A stretch of DNA of 37,923 nucleotides, taken from positions 1-37,923 of IMG/VR virus record IMGVR_UViG_3300041955_000551; one strand, 5' to 3'. Positions within the stretch are counted from its first letter, which is position 1. Each line of letters begins with the position of its first letter. Below the pieces are notes generated by a model that was given only the letters and a program-made list of their open reading frames with translations, was not told the DNA's origin and did no database searches. The stretch is from a virus. A program made the position numbers and the translations under genes. Below, in pieces: positions 12,971 to 20,281 of this stretch.

Positions 12971-13260
12971 TGCATGACCTCGGGCGCAATGGTGAGGTTG
13001 ACCATCGAGAGACTCGGCGGGAACGTCGCTCTCGACTCTTTGGCAAGCGCACGGCGCGGGCTCCTTATCTACTGATCGATCCGACGTGGGAACAATTTCG
13101 GGCCTGGAATCTCTGGAGCGGCGGAGGGTGGGGCACATGGGTGACGTTCAACTATCACATCCTCCTGGCCGAGCTGCCCCAGCCCGACCTGCGAATTCGT
13201 TGCTGGGCACGTTCGCGCGCTGGGTACAGAAGCGCGGTGCTCAGCGGAGCTCGCCGGTAG
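12970..13260 (+). CDS. Small basic protein, doubtful
   Basis: A 96-residue frame starting inside the stop of the sigma gene (TGATG). The N-terminus is highly charged (RETRRERRSRLFGKR), and the middle has WNLWSGGGWGTWVTF. Its 3' third overlaps the next gene by 124 nt in another frame, so only one of the two may be real there, or this gene may be shorter in related phages. No family is recognised. Confidence 0.4.
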   Translation: MHDLGRNGEVDHRETRRERRSRLFGKRTARAPYLLIDPTWEQFRAWNLWSGGGWGTWVTFNYHILLAELPQPDLRIRCWARSRAGYRSAVLSGARR

Positions 13261-13457
13261 TCGGGCTCGAGAAGTGGAAGGACATCATCCCCGCGGGATA
13301 CGTCCAGTCAGGGCCTCGCGACTATCGCGAAGTTTTCCACGTTGTCTGGGTTCGGGCCCGGACGAAGTCGGAAGCTCGAGCCAGGGCAAAGATGGCGCTT
13401 GGCCATCCCATTCGATTGCCCATTGGATCGGAGTTCACGCTCGAATGTCCTCGGTAG
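13137..13457 (+). CDS. Small protein, unknown function
   Basis: This 106-residue protein starts at ATG 13137 behind GGAGGGTGGGGC, a strong ribosome binding site. The second half (EVFHVVWVRARTKSEARARAKMALG) has a strand-helix profile. It overlaps the previous frame by 124 nt and the next gene by 13 nt. It is the more credible of the two overlapping frames. Function is unknown. Confidence 0.6.
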   Translation: MGDVQLSHPPGRAAPARPANSLLGTFARWVQKRGAQRSSPVVGLEKWKDIIPAGYVQSGPRDYREVFHVVWVRARTKSEARARAKMALGHPIRLPIGSEFTLECPR

Positions 13458-14161
13458 TGAACGCGTTTGCGAAAGCGAAGGAGCGGACGGAGGTCCTGGC
13501 CGCGGCCAAGGGCGAGAGCTGCGCCTATTTCGTGGGCCGCGGGACGGAACACGAGGATCTCGGCGAGACAATCCGACTGTGGTGCAACGAGCACCTCAAG
13601 GCACGCGAGGCTCTGGCCAGAGCCGAGGGCTATGAGAAGCCGATCAGGGAATTTGCCGAGCGCGTCTGGGTCGAGCGCCTGGCGCAGGAGGGCATTCCCA
13701 GTCCGTCGCCCCTCAAGCTCGTGAACGCCGATGGGTCAACGGCGACCTTTGTGGTGCAGGACCGGACGGCGTCGACTCACATCGATGACAAGGCGCTCAC
13801 TGCGCTCTCGGAGACGGTCGGGCCGGAGGCGGTCGCCGCGGCGATCATCGAGCGAACAATCTACTCTTTCGATCCCAGGATCATGGGGCATGTGGTCAAT
13901 GTTCCGGGCCGGCGGCGAGCTCGAACGGTTGAATCGATCATTGGCGAGCGGTTGATGGCGATGACTGACGACCTTGTGGTCAAGGGCGTCCTGACGGCCG
14001 ATGAGGCTGGCGCGCTGATCGTCGCGTCATCGAAGCGAACGCTTAGTCCGGGGTTTGTGCGTGATTCCATACCGCCGCTTTGCGAGCACAAGGCGGGTCG
14101 AATAGCGCGGGCAATCGCGGCGCTGGGGTCGGCGGTGGTGCGGTTTCTCAAGCCAGCGTGA
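13445..14161 (+). CDS. Conserved protein of unknown function
   Basis: This 238-residue protein starts at ATG 13445. It is largely helical, with the central pattern LVNADGSTATFVVQDRTAS and then ERTIYSFDPRIMG near residue 140. The C-terminal part repeats helix-turn units (LTADEAGALIVASSKRTLSPGFVRD). I associate this 'TFVVxDR ... ERTVYSFDP' type with planctomycete phage-like regions but know no function. It is not a recognisable lysin or capsid component. It lies between the sigma factor and the protease. Confidence 0.7.
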   Translation: MSSVVNAFAKAKERTEVLAAAKGESCAYFVGRGTEHEDLGETIRLWCNEHLKAREALARAEGYEKPIREFAERVWVERLAQEGIPSPSPLKLVNADGSTATFVVQDRTASTHIDDKALTALSETVGPEAVAAAIIERTIYSFDPRIMGHVVNVPGRRRARTVESIIGERLMAMTDDLVVKGVLTADEAGALIVASSKRTLSPGFVRDSIPPLCEHKAGRIARAIAALGSAVVRFLKPA

Positions 14162-14163
14162 TC

Positions 14164-14925
14164 ATGCGAATCAGAGGTAAATACGGTAGGCTCGCGCCAC
14201 GCCCTGAAGTCCAAAGCCGGCTCCTGCGGCTGGCGTCCTACACCTCGAGCGCGCTCCCCGCCCCGCCGCCTGATTGCGATTGGACCCCAGCGGTCACCGG
14301 GCCCTGGCTCAATTGGTGGAACGACACGCTAGGCGACTGCACGGTCGAGACGGCTGGGCATCTCCTGATGTCGATGTCCGCCAACGCGAGCGCTCCCATC
14401 ATCCCAACGGCCCCTCAGATCCTCACGCCCTACGAGGCGGTCGGCGGCTATGACCCGGCCACCGGAGCCAATGACGACGGCCTGGTGCTGACGGACCTCC
14501 TGGACTACTGGGGACGCACCGGGATCGCGGGAAATCGGATCAAGGGTTACGTGCGGCTCAATGTCAACAACCTCAATCAAATCAAGCAGGCGATCTACCG
14601 ATTCGGCGGGGTGGCGCTGGGCATCCGGATGCCGCAGTCAGCCGAGGACCAGTTTGATCTCGGCAAGTCGTGGACCCGCACTTGGTGGCCGACACCCATC
14701 GTCGGCGGGCACGCAGTCCCGGCCCTCAGCTACACCCGCGATGGCCTGGGTGTGATCACGTGGGGCGAGAAACAGGGGCTCACCTGGGACTGGTACGAAG
14801 AGTATTGCGAAGAGGCGTATGCGATCCTCGATCTCATTTGGCTCAACTCCCGCGGTCAAACCCCCGTCGGGCTGGCGCTCAACCAGCTCATCAGCGACCT
14901 GGGCCAACTCCCGATGTCCGCGTGA
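14164..14925 (+). CDS. Papain-like cysteine protease, candidate lysis or wall-degrading enzyme
   Basis: This 253-residue protein has a nucleophile Cys59 in NDTLGDCTVETAGH and His183 in VGGHAVPALSY, followed by GVITWGEKQGLTWDWYEEYCEEAYAIL. This order (LGDC...GGHA...TWG....T..W) is that of C39/C1-like peptidases seen in phages and bacteria. It has no signal peptide. Four genes for small membrane proteins follow without a gap, so it is placed where an endolysin would be. No amidase, lysozyme or transglycosylase domain is found elsewhere in the genome. It may cleave wall proteins or peptide cross-links. An alternative is a virion maturation protease, but the prohead protease is at 22111. Confidence 0.7.
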   Translation: MRIRGKYGRLAPRPEVQSRLLRLASYTSSALPAPPPDCDWTPAVTGPWLNWWNDTLGDCTVETAGHLLMSMSANASAPIIPTAPQILTPYEAVGGYDPATGANDDGLVLTDLLDYWGRTGIAGNRIKGYVRLNVNNLNQIKQAIYRFGGVALGIRMPQSAEDQFDLGKSWTRTWWPTPIVGGHAVPALSYTRDGLGVITWGEKQGLTWDWYEEYCEEAYAILDLIWLNSRGQTPVGLALNQLISDLGQLPMSA

Positions 14926-15044
14926 GAGTCCGGTGGGCTAGCTGGCTCGATCGCTTCGTCTGGGTCGTCGCCATCATGCTCCTGATTCCGATCGTGGTGG
15001 CCTGGCTTGACTATTGTTGGCGCGCTCTCAACCAAATCCCGTGA
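14922..15044 (+). CDS. 40-residue single-span membrane protein, holin-like
   Basis: It starts at GTG 14922 in a GTGA overlap with the protease stop. One transmembrane segment (about residues 13-28, VWVVAIMLLIPIVVAW) sits between a basic N-terminus (VRVRWASWLDR) and a short tail. Size, topology and coupling to the protease fit a small holin or pinholin. Confidence 0.65.
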   Translation: MRVRWASWLDRFVWVVAIMLLIPIVVAWLDYCWRALNQIP

Positions 15045-15051
15045 GGTATCC

Positions 15052-15306
15052 ATGGCAGCTTTCGCAACGATCTTGGGTCTGATCATGCAGTACGGCCCCG
15101 GCGTGGTCGCGGCCCTGGGGTCGATCCTGGCCTACTTGAAGGCCGCGCAAGCTCATACCGTGGCCACTGAAAACGCCACGTCACTCCAGTCTCTCCACGC
15201 CAAGGTCAGCTCCCTGATGGGCGCTCGATCCGTGCCGACTCCGCTACCCCCTCCGCGCTCCGGACCGATCCCGCTCAGGGCGCACGAACTCGACATCAAC
15301 GACTGA
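15052..15306 (+). CDS. Small protein with N-terminal membrane segment
   Basis: This 84-residue protein starts at ATG 15052 after GAGGTATCC. A hydrophobic segment (about 4-30) is followed by a helical stretch with heptads (AHTVATENATSLQSLHAKVSSL) and a Pro-rich tail. It is probably part of the lysis cassette. Another role at the membrane is possible. Confidence 0.6.
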   Translation: MAAFATILGLIMQYGPGVVAALGSILAYLKAAQAHTVATENATSLQSLHAKVSSLMGARSVPTPLPPPRSGPIPLRAHELDIND

Positions 15307-15315
15307 GGAGCCCTG

Positions 15316-15498
15316 ATGTACTCCCTCGTTCAACTGATCATCATGGCCATCGTGATCGCCGGCATCGTCGGCATCGCCATGATCGTGATTCGCCAAGCCG
15401 GGATTTCGATTCCGGGCTGGATTATCAACATCTTCTGGATCGTGCTGGTCGTCGTGGTGGCTGTCGTCGCCATCAAGTTTCTCGCGGGGATGATGTGA
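15316..15498 (+). CDS. 60-residue protein with two transmembrane segments, holin-like
   Basis: It starts at ATG 15316 behind GAGGAGCCCTG. Two hydrophobic segments (about residues 5-25 and 34-57), nearly the whole protein, are joined by a short loop. This is the class II holin topology. It lies between two other membrane proteins. Confidence 0.65.
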   Translation: MYSLVQLIIMAIVIAGIVGIAMIVIRQAGISIPGWIINIFWIVLVVVVAVVAIKFLAGMM

Positions 15499-15499
15499 T

Positions 15500-15835
15500 A
15501 TGGACCCCGGCGAGATCAAGAACGGCTGGCAAGCGATGGTCACGATCATACCCTGGATTCTGACATTTTTGACCGCCTTGGCGGGGGCCTACTTCGCTTT
15601 TCAAATCAAGGTAACAGTGCTCGGCCAAGCCAAGGGCTTCGCCGCGCGGAATGAAGCGACCAACGCGAAAATCGAGGAGCTCCACGTCGCGGTCAACTCG
15701 CGGCTGACGGCCCTTTTGGAGACGACGGCGAAGCTGGCCAAGGCGCAGGGCATCGCAGAGGGCATCACGAAGGGGCGGGGCGACGACAGCGCGCAGCAAA
15801 AACCCCCGGCCAGCGACAAGCTAACCGGGGGCTGA
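15500..15835 (+). CDS. Membrane-anchored coiled coil, i-spanin/Rz-like
   Basis: This 111-residue protein starts at ATG 15500. One N-terminal transmembrane segment (about 12-36) is followed by a long helix with heptad pattern (about 40-92) and a polar Pro-rich end. This is the design of inner-membrane spanins. It is followed by a Pro-rich exported protein, so the pair could bridge the inner and outer membranes. Direct evidence is topology only. Confidence 0.55.
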   Translation: MDPGEIKNGWQAMVTIIPWILTFLTALAGAYFAFQIKVTVLGQAKGFAARNEATNAKIEELHVAVNSRLTALLETTAKLAKAQGIAEGITKGRGDDSAQQKPPASDKLTGG

Positions 15836-15925
15836 TTCCACGCTCCGTAAGGTAGATCGGATGCTCAGCCGATACAACATGAGTGTCGCTTTTCTTTCCG
15901 ACCACTCACGTTCCGAGGTTTGACC

Positions 15926-16492
15926 ATGCTCCGTTTATCGGTGTGTCTCGCTGTCCTATTGTCCTGTGTGTCTGCGTGGGCTCAAGCCCCATCCCCGCAA
16001 CAGCCCGTAGCAGCCCCGGCGAAAGCCCCTCCACAAGCAATCCCCCCGGCGCAGCAGTATCCGGGCGCTCAGCCCGGCTACTACCTCGTACCGGCTCCGC
16101 AGTGGTATTCCACCCCGGCGATTCCGTGGACTCCCCAGGCCCTGATGGGCGTCCAAGCCTATGCCGCGCCGGCCGCTAATCCGTGCTCGATCGTGCTCGG
16201 TCCTAGCCTGGTTGGTCAGGGCCTGGCGGCTGTCGGCCGGCGCATGGCCACGCTCGGGCAAAAGCAGTGGGTCATCCAGCGCGTGGCCACGGCTCCCGTG
16301 CAGCCCGTCGTGGTGACCCCCGTTGTCGCGCAACCCGCTATCCAGCCCCCGCCGCAACCGGGATTCGTGCCGAGCCCTCCCGTGTTTTTCTCGGGCGCTA
16401 ACCCATCGCGTGAGGCAGCTCCGCCTCCGCCAGTGGCACCGAGCCCGCAAAAACAAGCGGCCGTCTGGCCACCGTCCAACGTGTCGTTCTGA
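15926..16492 (+). CDS. Pro-rich exported protein, possible lipoprotein (o-spanin candidate)
   Basis: This 188-residue protein starts at ATG 15926 with CGAGG upstream. The first 21 residues are a Sec signal, MLRLSVCLAVLLSCVSAWAQ. Cleavage could be by signal peptidase I after AQA or by the lipoprotein enzyme at Cys14 (LLSC). The mature part is rich in Pro, Ala and Gln with no domain, like enlarged Rz1-type outer-membrane spanins. It could also be a surface protein of the host cell made during infection. It ends the lysis cassette. Confidence 0.65.
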   Translation: MLRLSVCLAVLLSCVSAWAQAPSPQQPVAAPAKAPPQAIPPAQQYPGAQPGYYLVPAPQWYSTPAIPWTPQALMGVQAYAAPAANPCSIVLGPSLVGQGLAAVGRRMATLGQKQWVIQRVATAPVQPVVVTPVVAQPAIQPPPQPGFVPSPPVFFSGANPSREAAPPPPVAPSPQKQAAVWPPSNVSF

Positions 16493-16504
16493 CCGGGAAA
16501 AAGA

Positions 16505-16550
16505 GCCCGGGTCGGACCTGATCCACGCAGCCAACTCTATCGACCCGGGC
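16505..16550. repeat. Inverted repeat ahead of the coiled-coil gene
   Basis: GCCCGGGTCG (16505-16514) and CGACCCGGGC (16541-16550) form a perfect 10-bp stem with a 26-nt loop in the 66-bp gap before the next start. It may be a terminator without T-tract or an RNA processing site. Confidence 0.5.
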
Positions 16551-16558
16551 GATCAATC

Positions 16559-16858
16559 ATGTTTGGTTCTTTCGTCAACAAAATCGCTGCGGCTGTCGCG
16601 GCGCTCATCAACCCTCGTCTGACAGCACTGGAGAAAACCGTGAACAGCCTCGAAACCGCAATCGCCGCTCTGCAAACCGACGTCACGGCGCTCACCGCCG
16701 CTGTCGCCGCTCTACCCCCGGCCAGTACCAACACCTACACCCCGGCCGACGTCGCCAACGTGACGGCCGCCGACACCGCCGTGAAAGCGGCCGTGGCCGC
16801 GCTCACGACGTACAGCACTCCGCCCGCGCCCGCGCCGACTCCGGCGCCGGCTTCCTGA
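16559..16858 (+). CDS. Ala-rich coiled-coil protein
   Basis: This 99-residue protein starts at ATG 16559. A short amphipathic helix (MFGSFVNKIAAAVAALI) and a heptad region (LTALEKTVNSLETAIAALQTDVTALTAAVAAL) are followed by a Pro-Ala tail. There is no clear ribosome binding site; the start lies 8 nt after a hairpin. It could be a scaffold-like or structural helper, or part of the lysis group. Function is unknown. Confidence 0.55.
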   Translation: MFGSFVNKIAAAVAALINPRLTALEKTVNSLETAIAALQTDVTALTAAVAALPPASTNTYTPADVANVTAADTAVKAAVAALTTYSTPPAPAPTPAPAS

Positions 16859-16861
16859 CCG

Positions 16862-17245
16862 ATGCCGCAACGAGTTCCAACGCACCGTCCCGCAGCGGTC
16901 GCGGTCTCGCGACATAGAGACTACGACCGCTATGCCCGGGATCGCGACGCCAAGGCGTTCTATTCGTCCCCGGCCTGGCGGTCTCTCCGTCTCAGTAAGC
17001 TGAGGGCCTACCCGTTGTGCCAACCATGCCACCGTGCGGGCCGTCTCGCGATCGCCATGATCGTGCACCACAAGCAACCAATCGACACCCATCCAGAGGT
17101 AGCGCTCGACTGGGATAACCTGGAGTCAATCTGCGCATCGTGTCACAGTCGGCACCATGCCGCCGATCGCGGCCAGGCCCCTTCCATCGATGAGAGTGCA
17201 TGCACTGGTACGTCTGCACCCATGCACACCCCAGGGGGGGAGTGA
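16862..17245 (+). CDS. HNH endonuclease
   Basis: This 127-residue protein has Cys53 and Cys56 (CQPC), the catalytic VHHKQPI (His69-His70), WDNLESICASCH (Asn87, Cys91, Cys94, His95) and a final HH, the full HNH zinc-finger nuclease pattern. The position directly before the terminase subunits is the standard one for HNH proteins that work with terminase in cos-type DNA packaging of HK97-like phages. The gap 17246-17353 is then a candidate for the packaging site. Confidence 0.85.
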   Translation: MPQRVPTHRPAAVAVSRHRDYDRYARDRDAKAFYSSPAWRSLRLSKLRAYPLCQPCHRAGRLAIAMIVHHKQPIDTHPEVALDWDNLESICASCHSRHHAADRGQAPSIDESACTGTSAPMHTPGGE

Positions 17246-17353
17246 TTTTGCTGGGCCGCGCGCTCCCCAGGCCGCAGACGGCCGACCGCGATTTTTTGAG
17301 CAAAATTGGCATGCCTTTTTTGTTGTCAGTCGCCATCTAATGAGCATCTTGAC

Positions 17354-17749
17354 ATGAGAGGGCGCAAGCCGAAGCCTACGGCGCTGAAAATCCTCGAAGG
17401 GCATCAGAAGAGCCGCACGAATTTTGCGGAGCCGAGGATTCCGGAGGCCGAACTCACACCCCCGCGGTGGCTCACATTGGAGGCGCTAGAACACTGGATC
17501 GAGCTGGGCCCGGTCCTCCGGTCGGCCGGCTTGCTCAGCCAGGGCGATCGGCCGGCGTTCGCCATGCTGTGCGAAGAGTATGCGAGGATCCGCCGATCCC
17601 GAAAAGCCGCCAACGCAGACAAAGCGCGTGAGAGATATCGGCGTTGGCTGACGGAATTCGGGCTCACTCCGTCGTCGCGCTCGCGAATCAAATCAACGGC
17701 CGAACCTCCGAAAGATGAGCTCCAAGTTTTTCTCGAAAAGAAGGCGTGA
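17354..17749 (+). CDS. terS: Terminase small subunit, P27 family
   Basis: This 131-residue protein starts at ATG 17354 and opens with MRGRKPKPTALKILEGH, the hallmark of the P27 family, then PPRWLTLEALEHWIELGPVL and a helical C-terminus ending EVFLEKKA-like (QVFLEKKA). It should recognise phage DNA and start packaging with the large subunit. HNH, small terminase, a short gene and large terminase follow in order. Confidence 0.9.
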   Translation: MRGRKPKPTALKILEGHQKSRTNFAEPRIPEAELTPPRWLTLEALEHWIELGPVLRSAGLLSQGDRPAFAMLCEEYARIRRSRKAANADKARERYRRWLTEFGLTPSSRSRIKSTAEPPKDELQVFLEKKA

Positions 17750-17991
17750 TGCCGCAGCTTTTATTGCCTCCCTCGGCCCGGCCGGCGCAGCCGGCGATGA
17801 AACCTGGTGTTCAGCTCGCGTTTGGACAGGACGGCGCGAATGTCTGGATCCAGTGCACTTCCACCGTGGTCCTAGCTCCCGAACAGGCACTCCAATTTGC
17901 CGAGCAACTCAAAGCAGCATGTGAAGCCGCGGCGCAGTTCCGCGAAGCGGTCCTCAACCCCGCGCCTGTCATCGCCAACGGCCACGTTTGA
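17749..17991 (+). CDS. Small protein between the terminase subunits
   Basis: This 80-residue protein starts at ATG 17749 in a TGATG overlap with the small terminase stop. The N-terminus is Pro-rich, followed by a strand pair (GVQLAFGQDGANVWIQCTSTVVL) and a helix (PEQALQFAEQLKAACEAAAQF). Its 3' end overlaps the large-terminase frame. No known function. Confidence 0.6.
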   Translation: MPQLLLPPSARPAQPAMKPGVQLAFGQDGANVWIQCTSTVVLAPEQALQFAEQLKAACEAAAQFREAVLNPAPVIANGHV

Positions 17992-19579
17992 TTGGGTCCG
18001 CAATGCCTCTGATGAGCTCGCTCTTTCGCAGGGTTACCACTTCTCTGAGGCTCATGGGCAGCGGGCTTGCGATTTCATCGAGCAATTTTGTCGACAGTCG
18101 AAGGGTCGATGGGCCGGCCAGCGTTTGATTCTCCTTCCATGGCAGCGGGATTACATCATGAGACTCTTTGGTTGGCGGGCTCCTAGCGGGCTCCGGCGCT
18201 TCCTCACGTCCTATCTGGAAATCGCGAAGAAAAATGGGAAATCGACGCTGATCTCGGCGATCGCGCTCCTGCTGTTGATTGCCGATTGCGAAGGGGCTCC
18301 GGAGGTCTATCTGAATGCGGTTGATCGCAGCCAGGCCAACATCGTCTATGAAGAGGCGGTGCGCATGGTGAAGGCGAGTCCGGGGTTGAGATCGCGGCTG
18401 CAGGTGATCGAGAGTCGGGGCGTGATCGTGGATCCGGCTAACTACGGGAAGATCCAGAAGAACTCGGCCGACGCTCCCTCGAAGGATGGGATCAATCCCT
18501 CCGGTACGATCTTCGACGAGTTGCACCGGTTCAAGACTCGATCGCTCTGGGACGTTTTCCAGTATGCATCGGTCGCCCGTGAGCAGCCGCTGCGGATCGT
18601 GATCACGACAGCCGGCGAGGAAGAAGACGGCGTCTGGTTCGAACAACGCGATTACTCGGAAAAGGTCAACGCCGGCCTGGTTCCCGACGTCACTCACCTC
18701 GGAATCGTCTATCGCGCGGAGCGGACCGATGATCTCGATTCTCCCGAGACTTGGCGCAAGGCCAATCCTTCGCTTGGAGTGACGATCTCGGAGGAGGGCT
18801 TCCGTCGCGAGCTGGCAAAAGCCAAGGAGACGCCCTCTGAATGGGGCAACTTCCTGCGCCTCCGTCTCAACATCGTCGTCGCCGGCGAGACGAGGTTTTT
18901 GCGCATCGAGGATTGGGATCGTTGCAAAGATCCGCCGGTCGTGGAGCCGGGCGAGCCCTTCTTGCTTGGGCTCGATCTCTCGGACACTCAGGATCTCACA
19001 GCGCTCGCCCAGGTTGCCGGCGATCTTTATGACGGAATCCACGCGCGGATGTGGTTTTGGCTTCCCGAGGACAACATCGTCAATCTCGAGCGCCGGCACC
19101 AGTTGCCCTACCGGGCCTGGGCGGAGCAGGGGCTCATTACGCTCACTCCGGGCAATGTGATCGACTACGAGTTTATCCGCTCGGAGATTCTCCTCTTGGC
19201 CGGCCAGGGCGAATGCCGCAAGGTCCTCATCGATCCCTACAACGCGACCAAGCTCGGGATCACGCTCAAAGAGCAGGATGGCCTTCCTGTCGAGTTCGTG
19301 CGTCAGGGCTTCTTGTCCCTTTCCGCTCCAACGAAGGAGCTCGAGCGATTGATCTTGGCCGGCAAGCTGCGCCACGGCGGTAACCCAATCCTGCGGAATC
19401 ACGCTAGCAATGCGGTCGTGGTGAAAGACGCGGCCGGCAATGTGAAGCTCCACAAGGAGAAGAGCAGGAAGAAGATCGATGGGCTAGCGGCTCTGGTCAA
19501 TGCGGTCGCCGGACTTAGCACCGGCGGTCTCGATCTCGAACCAAGCGTTTACGAGTCTCGCGGGCTCCTTTTTGTCTAG
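17921..19579 (+). CDS. terL: Terminase large subunit
   Basis: This protein of about 552 residues packages DNA into the prohead and cuts it. The ATPase has a Walker A, AKKNGKST (about residues 102-109), and a Walker B, GTIFDELHRF (Asp198, catalytic Glu199). The nuclease domain begins at GLDLSDTQDLTAL (about 350), with a later DPYNA and KKIDGLAALVNA acidic positions. This is the HK97-type Terminase_1 family. The start is uncertain: GTG 17921 is proposed, and TTG 17897 is in frame. Either overlaps the previous gene. No strong ribosome binding site is seen, so translation may be coupled. Confidence 0.92.
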   Translation: MKPRRSSAKRSSTPRLSSPTATFDWVRNASDELALSQGYHFSEAHGQRACDFIEQFCRQSKGRWAGQRLILLPWQRDYIMRLFGWRAPSGLRRFLTSYLEIAKKNGKSTLISAIALLLLIADCEGAPEVYLNAVDRSQANIVYEEAVRMVKASPGLRSRLQVIESRGVIVDPANYGKIQKNSADAPSKDGINPSGTIFDELHRFKTRSLWDVFQYASVAREQPLRIVITTAGEEEDGVWFEQRDYSEKVNAGLVPDVTHLGIVYRAERTDDLDSPETWRKANPSLGVTISEEGFRRELAKAKETPSEWGNFLRLRLNIVVAGETRFLRIEDWDRCKDPPVVEPGEPFLLGLDLSDTQDLTALAQVAGDLYDGIHARMWFWLPEDNIVNLERRHQLPYRAWAEQGLITLTPGNVIDYEFIRSEILLLAGQGECRKVLIDPYNATKLGITLKEQDGLPVEFVRQGFLSLSAPTKELERLILAGKLRHGGNPILRNHASNAVVVKDAAGNVKLHKEKSRKKIDGLAALVNAVAGLSTGGLDLEPSVYESRGLLFV

Positions 19580-19607
19580 GACACAACTTTTCGCCTAGGA
19601 AACAACC

Positions 19608-20234
19608 ATGGCCACCACGGGCAGTAACTTCGTGTATGTGACCGATGCGGGAAATTCGCTGCTCGTCGGGTCGGCGGCGATCGCGCCTCCCTTTCTGGTC
19701 GCGATGAATCCGGTTCAGGCCCTCGAGCTGGTGAACTCGAAGCCGATGAACACGGCGCTTCCGAGCTATCCGGGCGTGTGCGTCGATCGTCTCAGCGTCG
19801 ATCTGTCGCTGCTTCCGGCCCAGGTGCCTCTGCAAGTGGGCGCAAACCAGGTCGCCATGGGCGCGTACCTCGGCGGCTACGCCAAAAACGGCTCGGTCCT
19901 GCTCAGCTTTACGGGTACGACGGCGCAGACGATCCTTTTTACCAACACCACGACGAACACTCCGGCGGCCTATGCCGGCGACACCGCCTTGGCCACGTGG
20001 TACACGATCGTATTCCAGAATCTCAGTACGAGCGGCAACATCGTCATTTCTCCGGCCTCGAGCAATCCGCTCCTCATCCCGTTCGGTGGTACCACGCCCA
20101 CGTACACCCTCGCTTATGGCGACACGTGCGTCTGGAACTCCGCGGCCGGCCAGGCGGTCGGGAGTACGCACACCGGGCTCACCTTCACGCCGACGGCTGG
20201 CGGCATACTGGCCGTGTCCTTCGGCGGGGCGTGA
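19608..20234 (+). CDS. Beta-rich putative virion protein
   Basis: This 208-residue protein starts at ATG 19608 behind CTAGGAAACAACC. It has low charge, is rich in Thr, Ser, Gly and Ala, and shows strand-type patterns throughout (TTAQTILFTNTTTNTPAAYAGDTALATWYTIVF). It looks like a decoration or fibre domain. It is unusual in lying between the large terminase and the portal. No family is recognised. Confidence 0.65.
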   Translation: MATTGSNFVYVTDAGNSLLVGSAAIAPPFLVAMNPVQALELVNSKPMNTALPSYPGVCVDRLSVDLSLLPAQVPLQVGANQVAMGAYLGGYAKNGSVLLSFTGTTAQTILFTNTTTNTPAAYAGDTALATWYTIVFQNLSTSGNIVISPASSNPLLIPFGGTTPTYTLAYGDTCVWNSAAGQAVGSTHTGLTFTPTAGGILAVSFGGA

Positions 20235-20243
20235 GAAACCATT

Positions 20244-20268
20244 CACTCGCTGGCGCTTCGGGCTCGTA
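20244..20268 (+). repeat. Planctomycete-type 25-bp repeat, copy 1
   Basis: A 25-bp element beginning CACTCGCTGGCGCTTCGGG, identical at 22072-22096. The complementary reading gives the 'SPKRQRV' peptide that I associate with dispersed repeats in Planctomycetota genomes. It fills the gap before the portal gene. Confidence 0.8.
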
Positions 20269-20281
20269 TTGATATACCGCG

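Noticed and set aside
17969-19453. Long 494-codon frame on the minus strand
   Set aside because: It lies wholly opposite the large terminase gene, has the composition of a GC-rich shadow frame and shows no domain.
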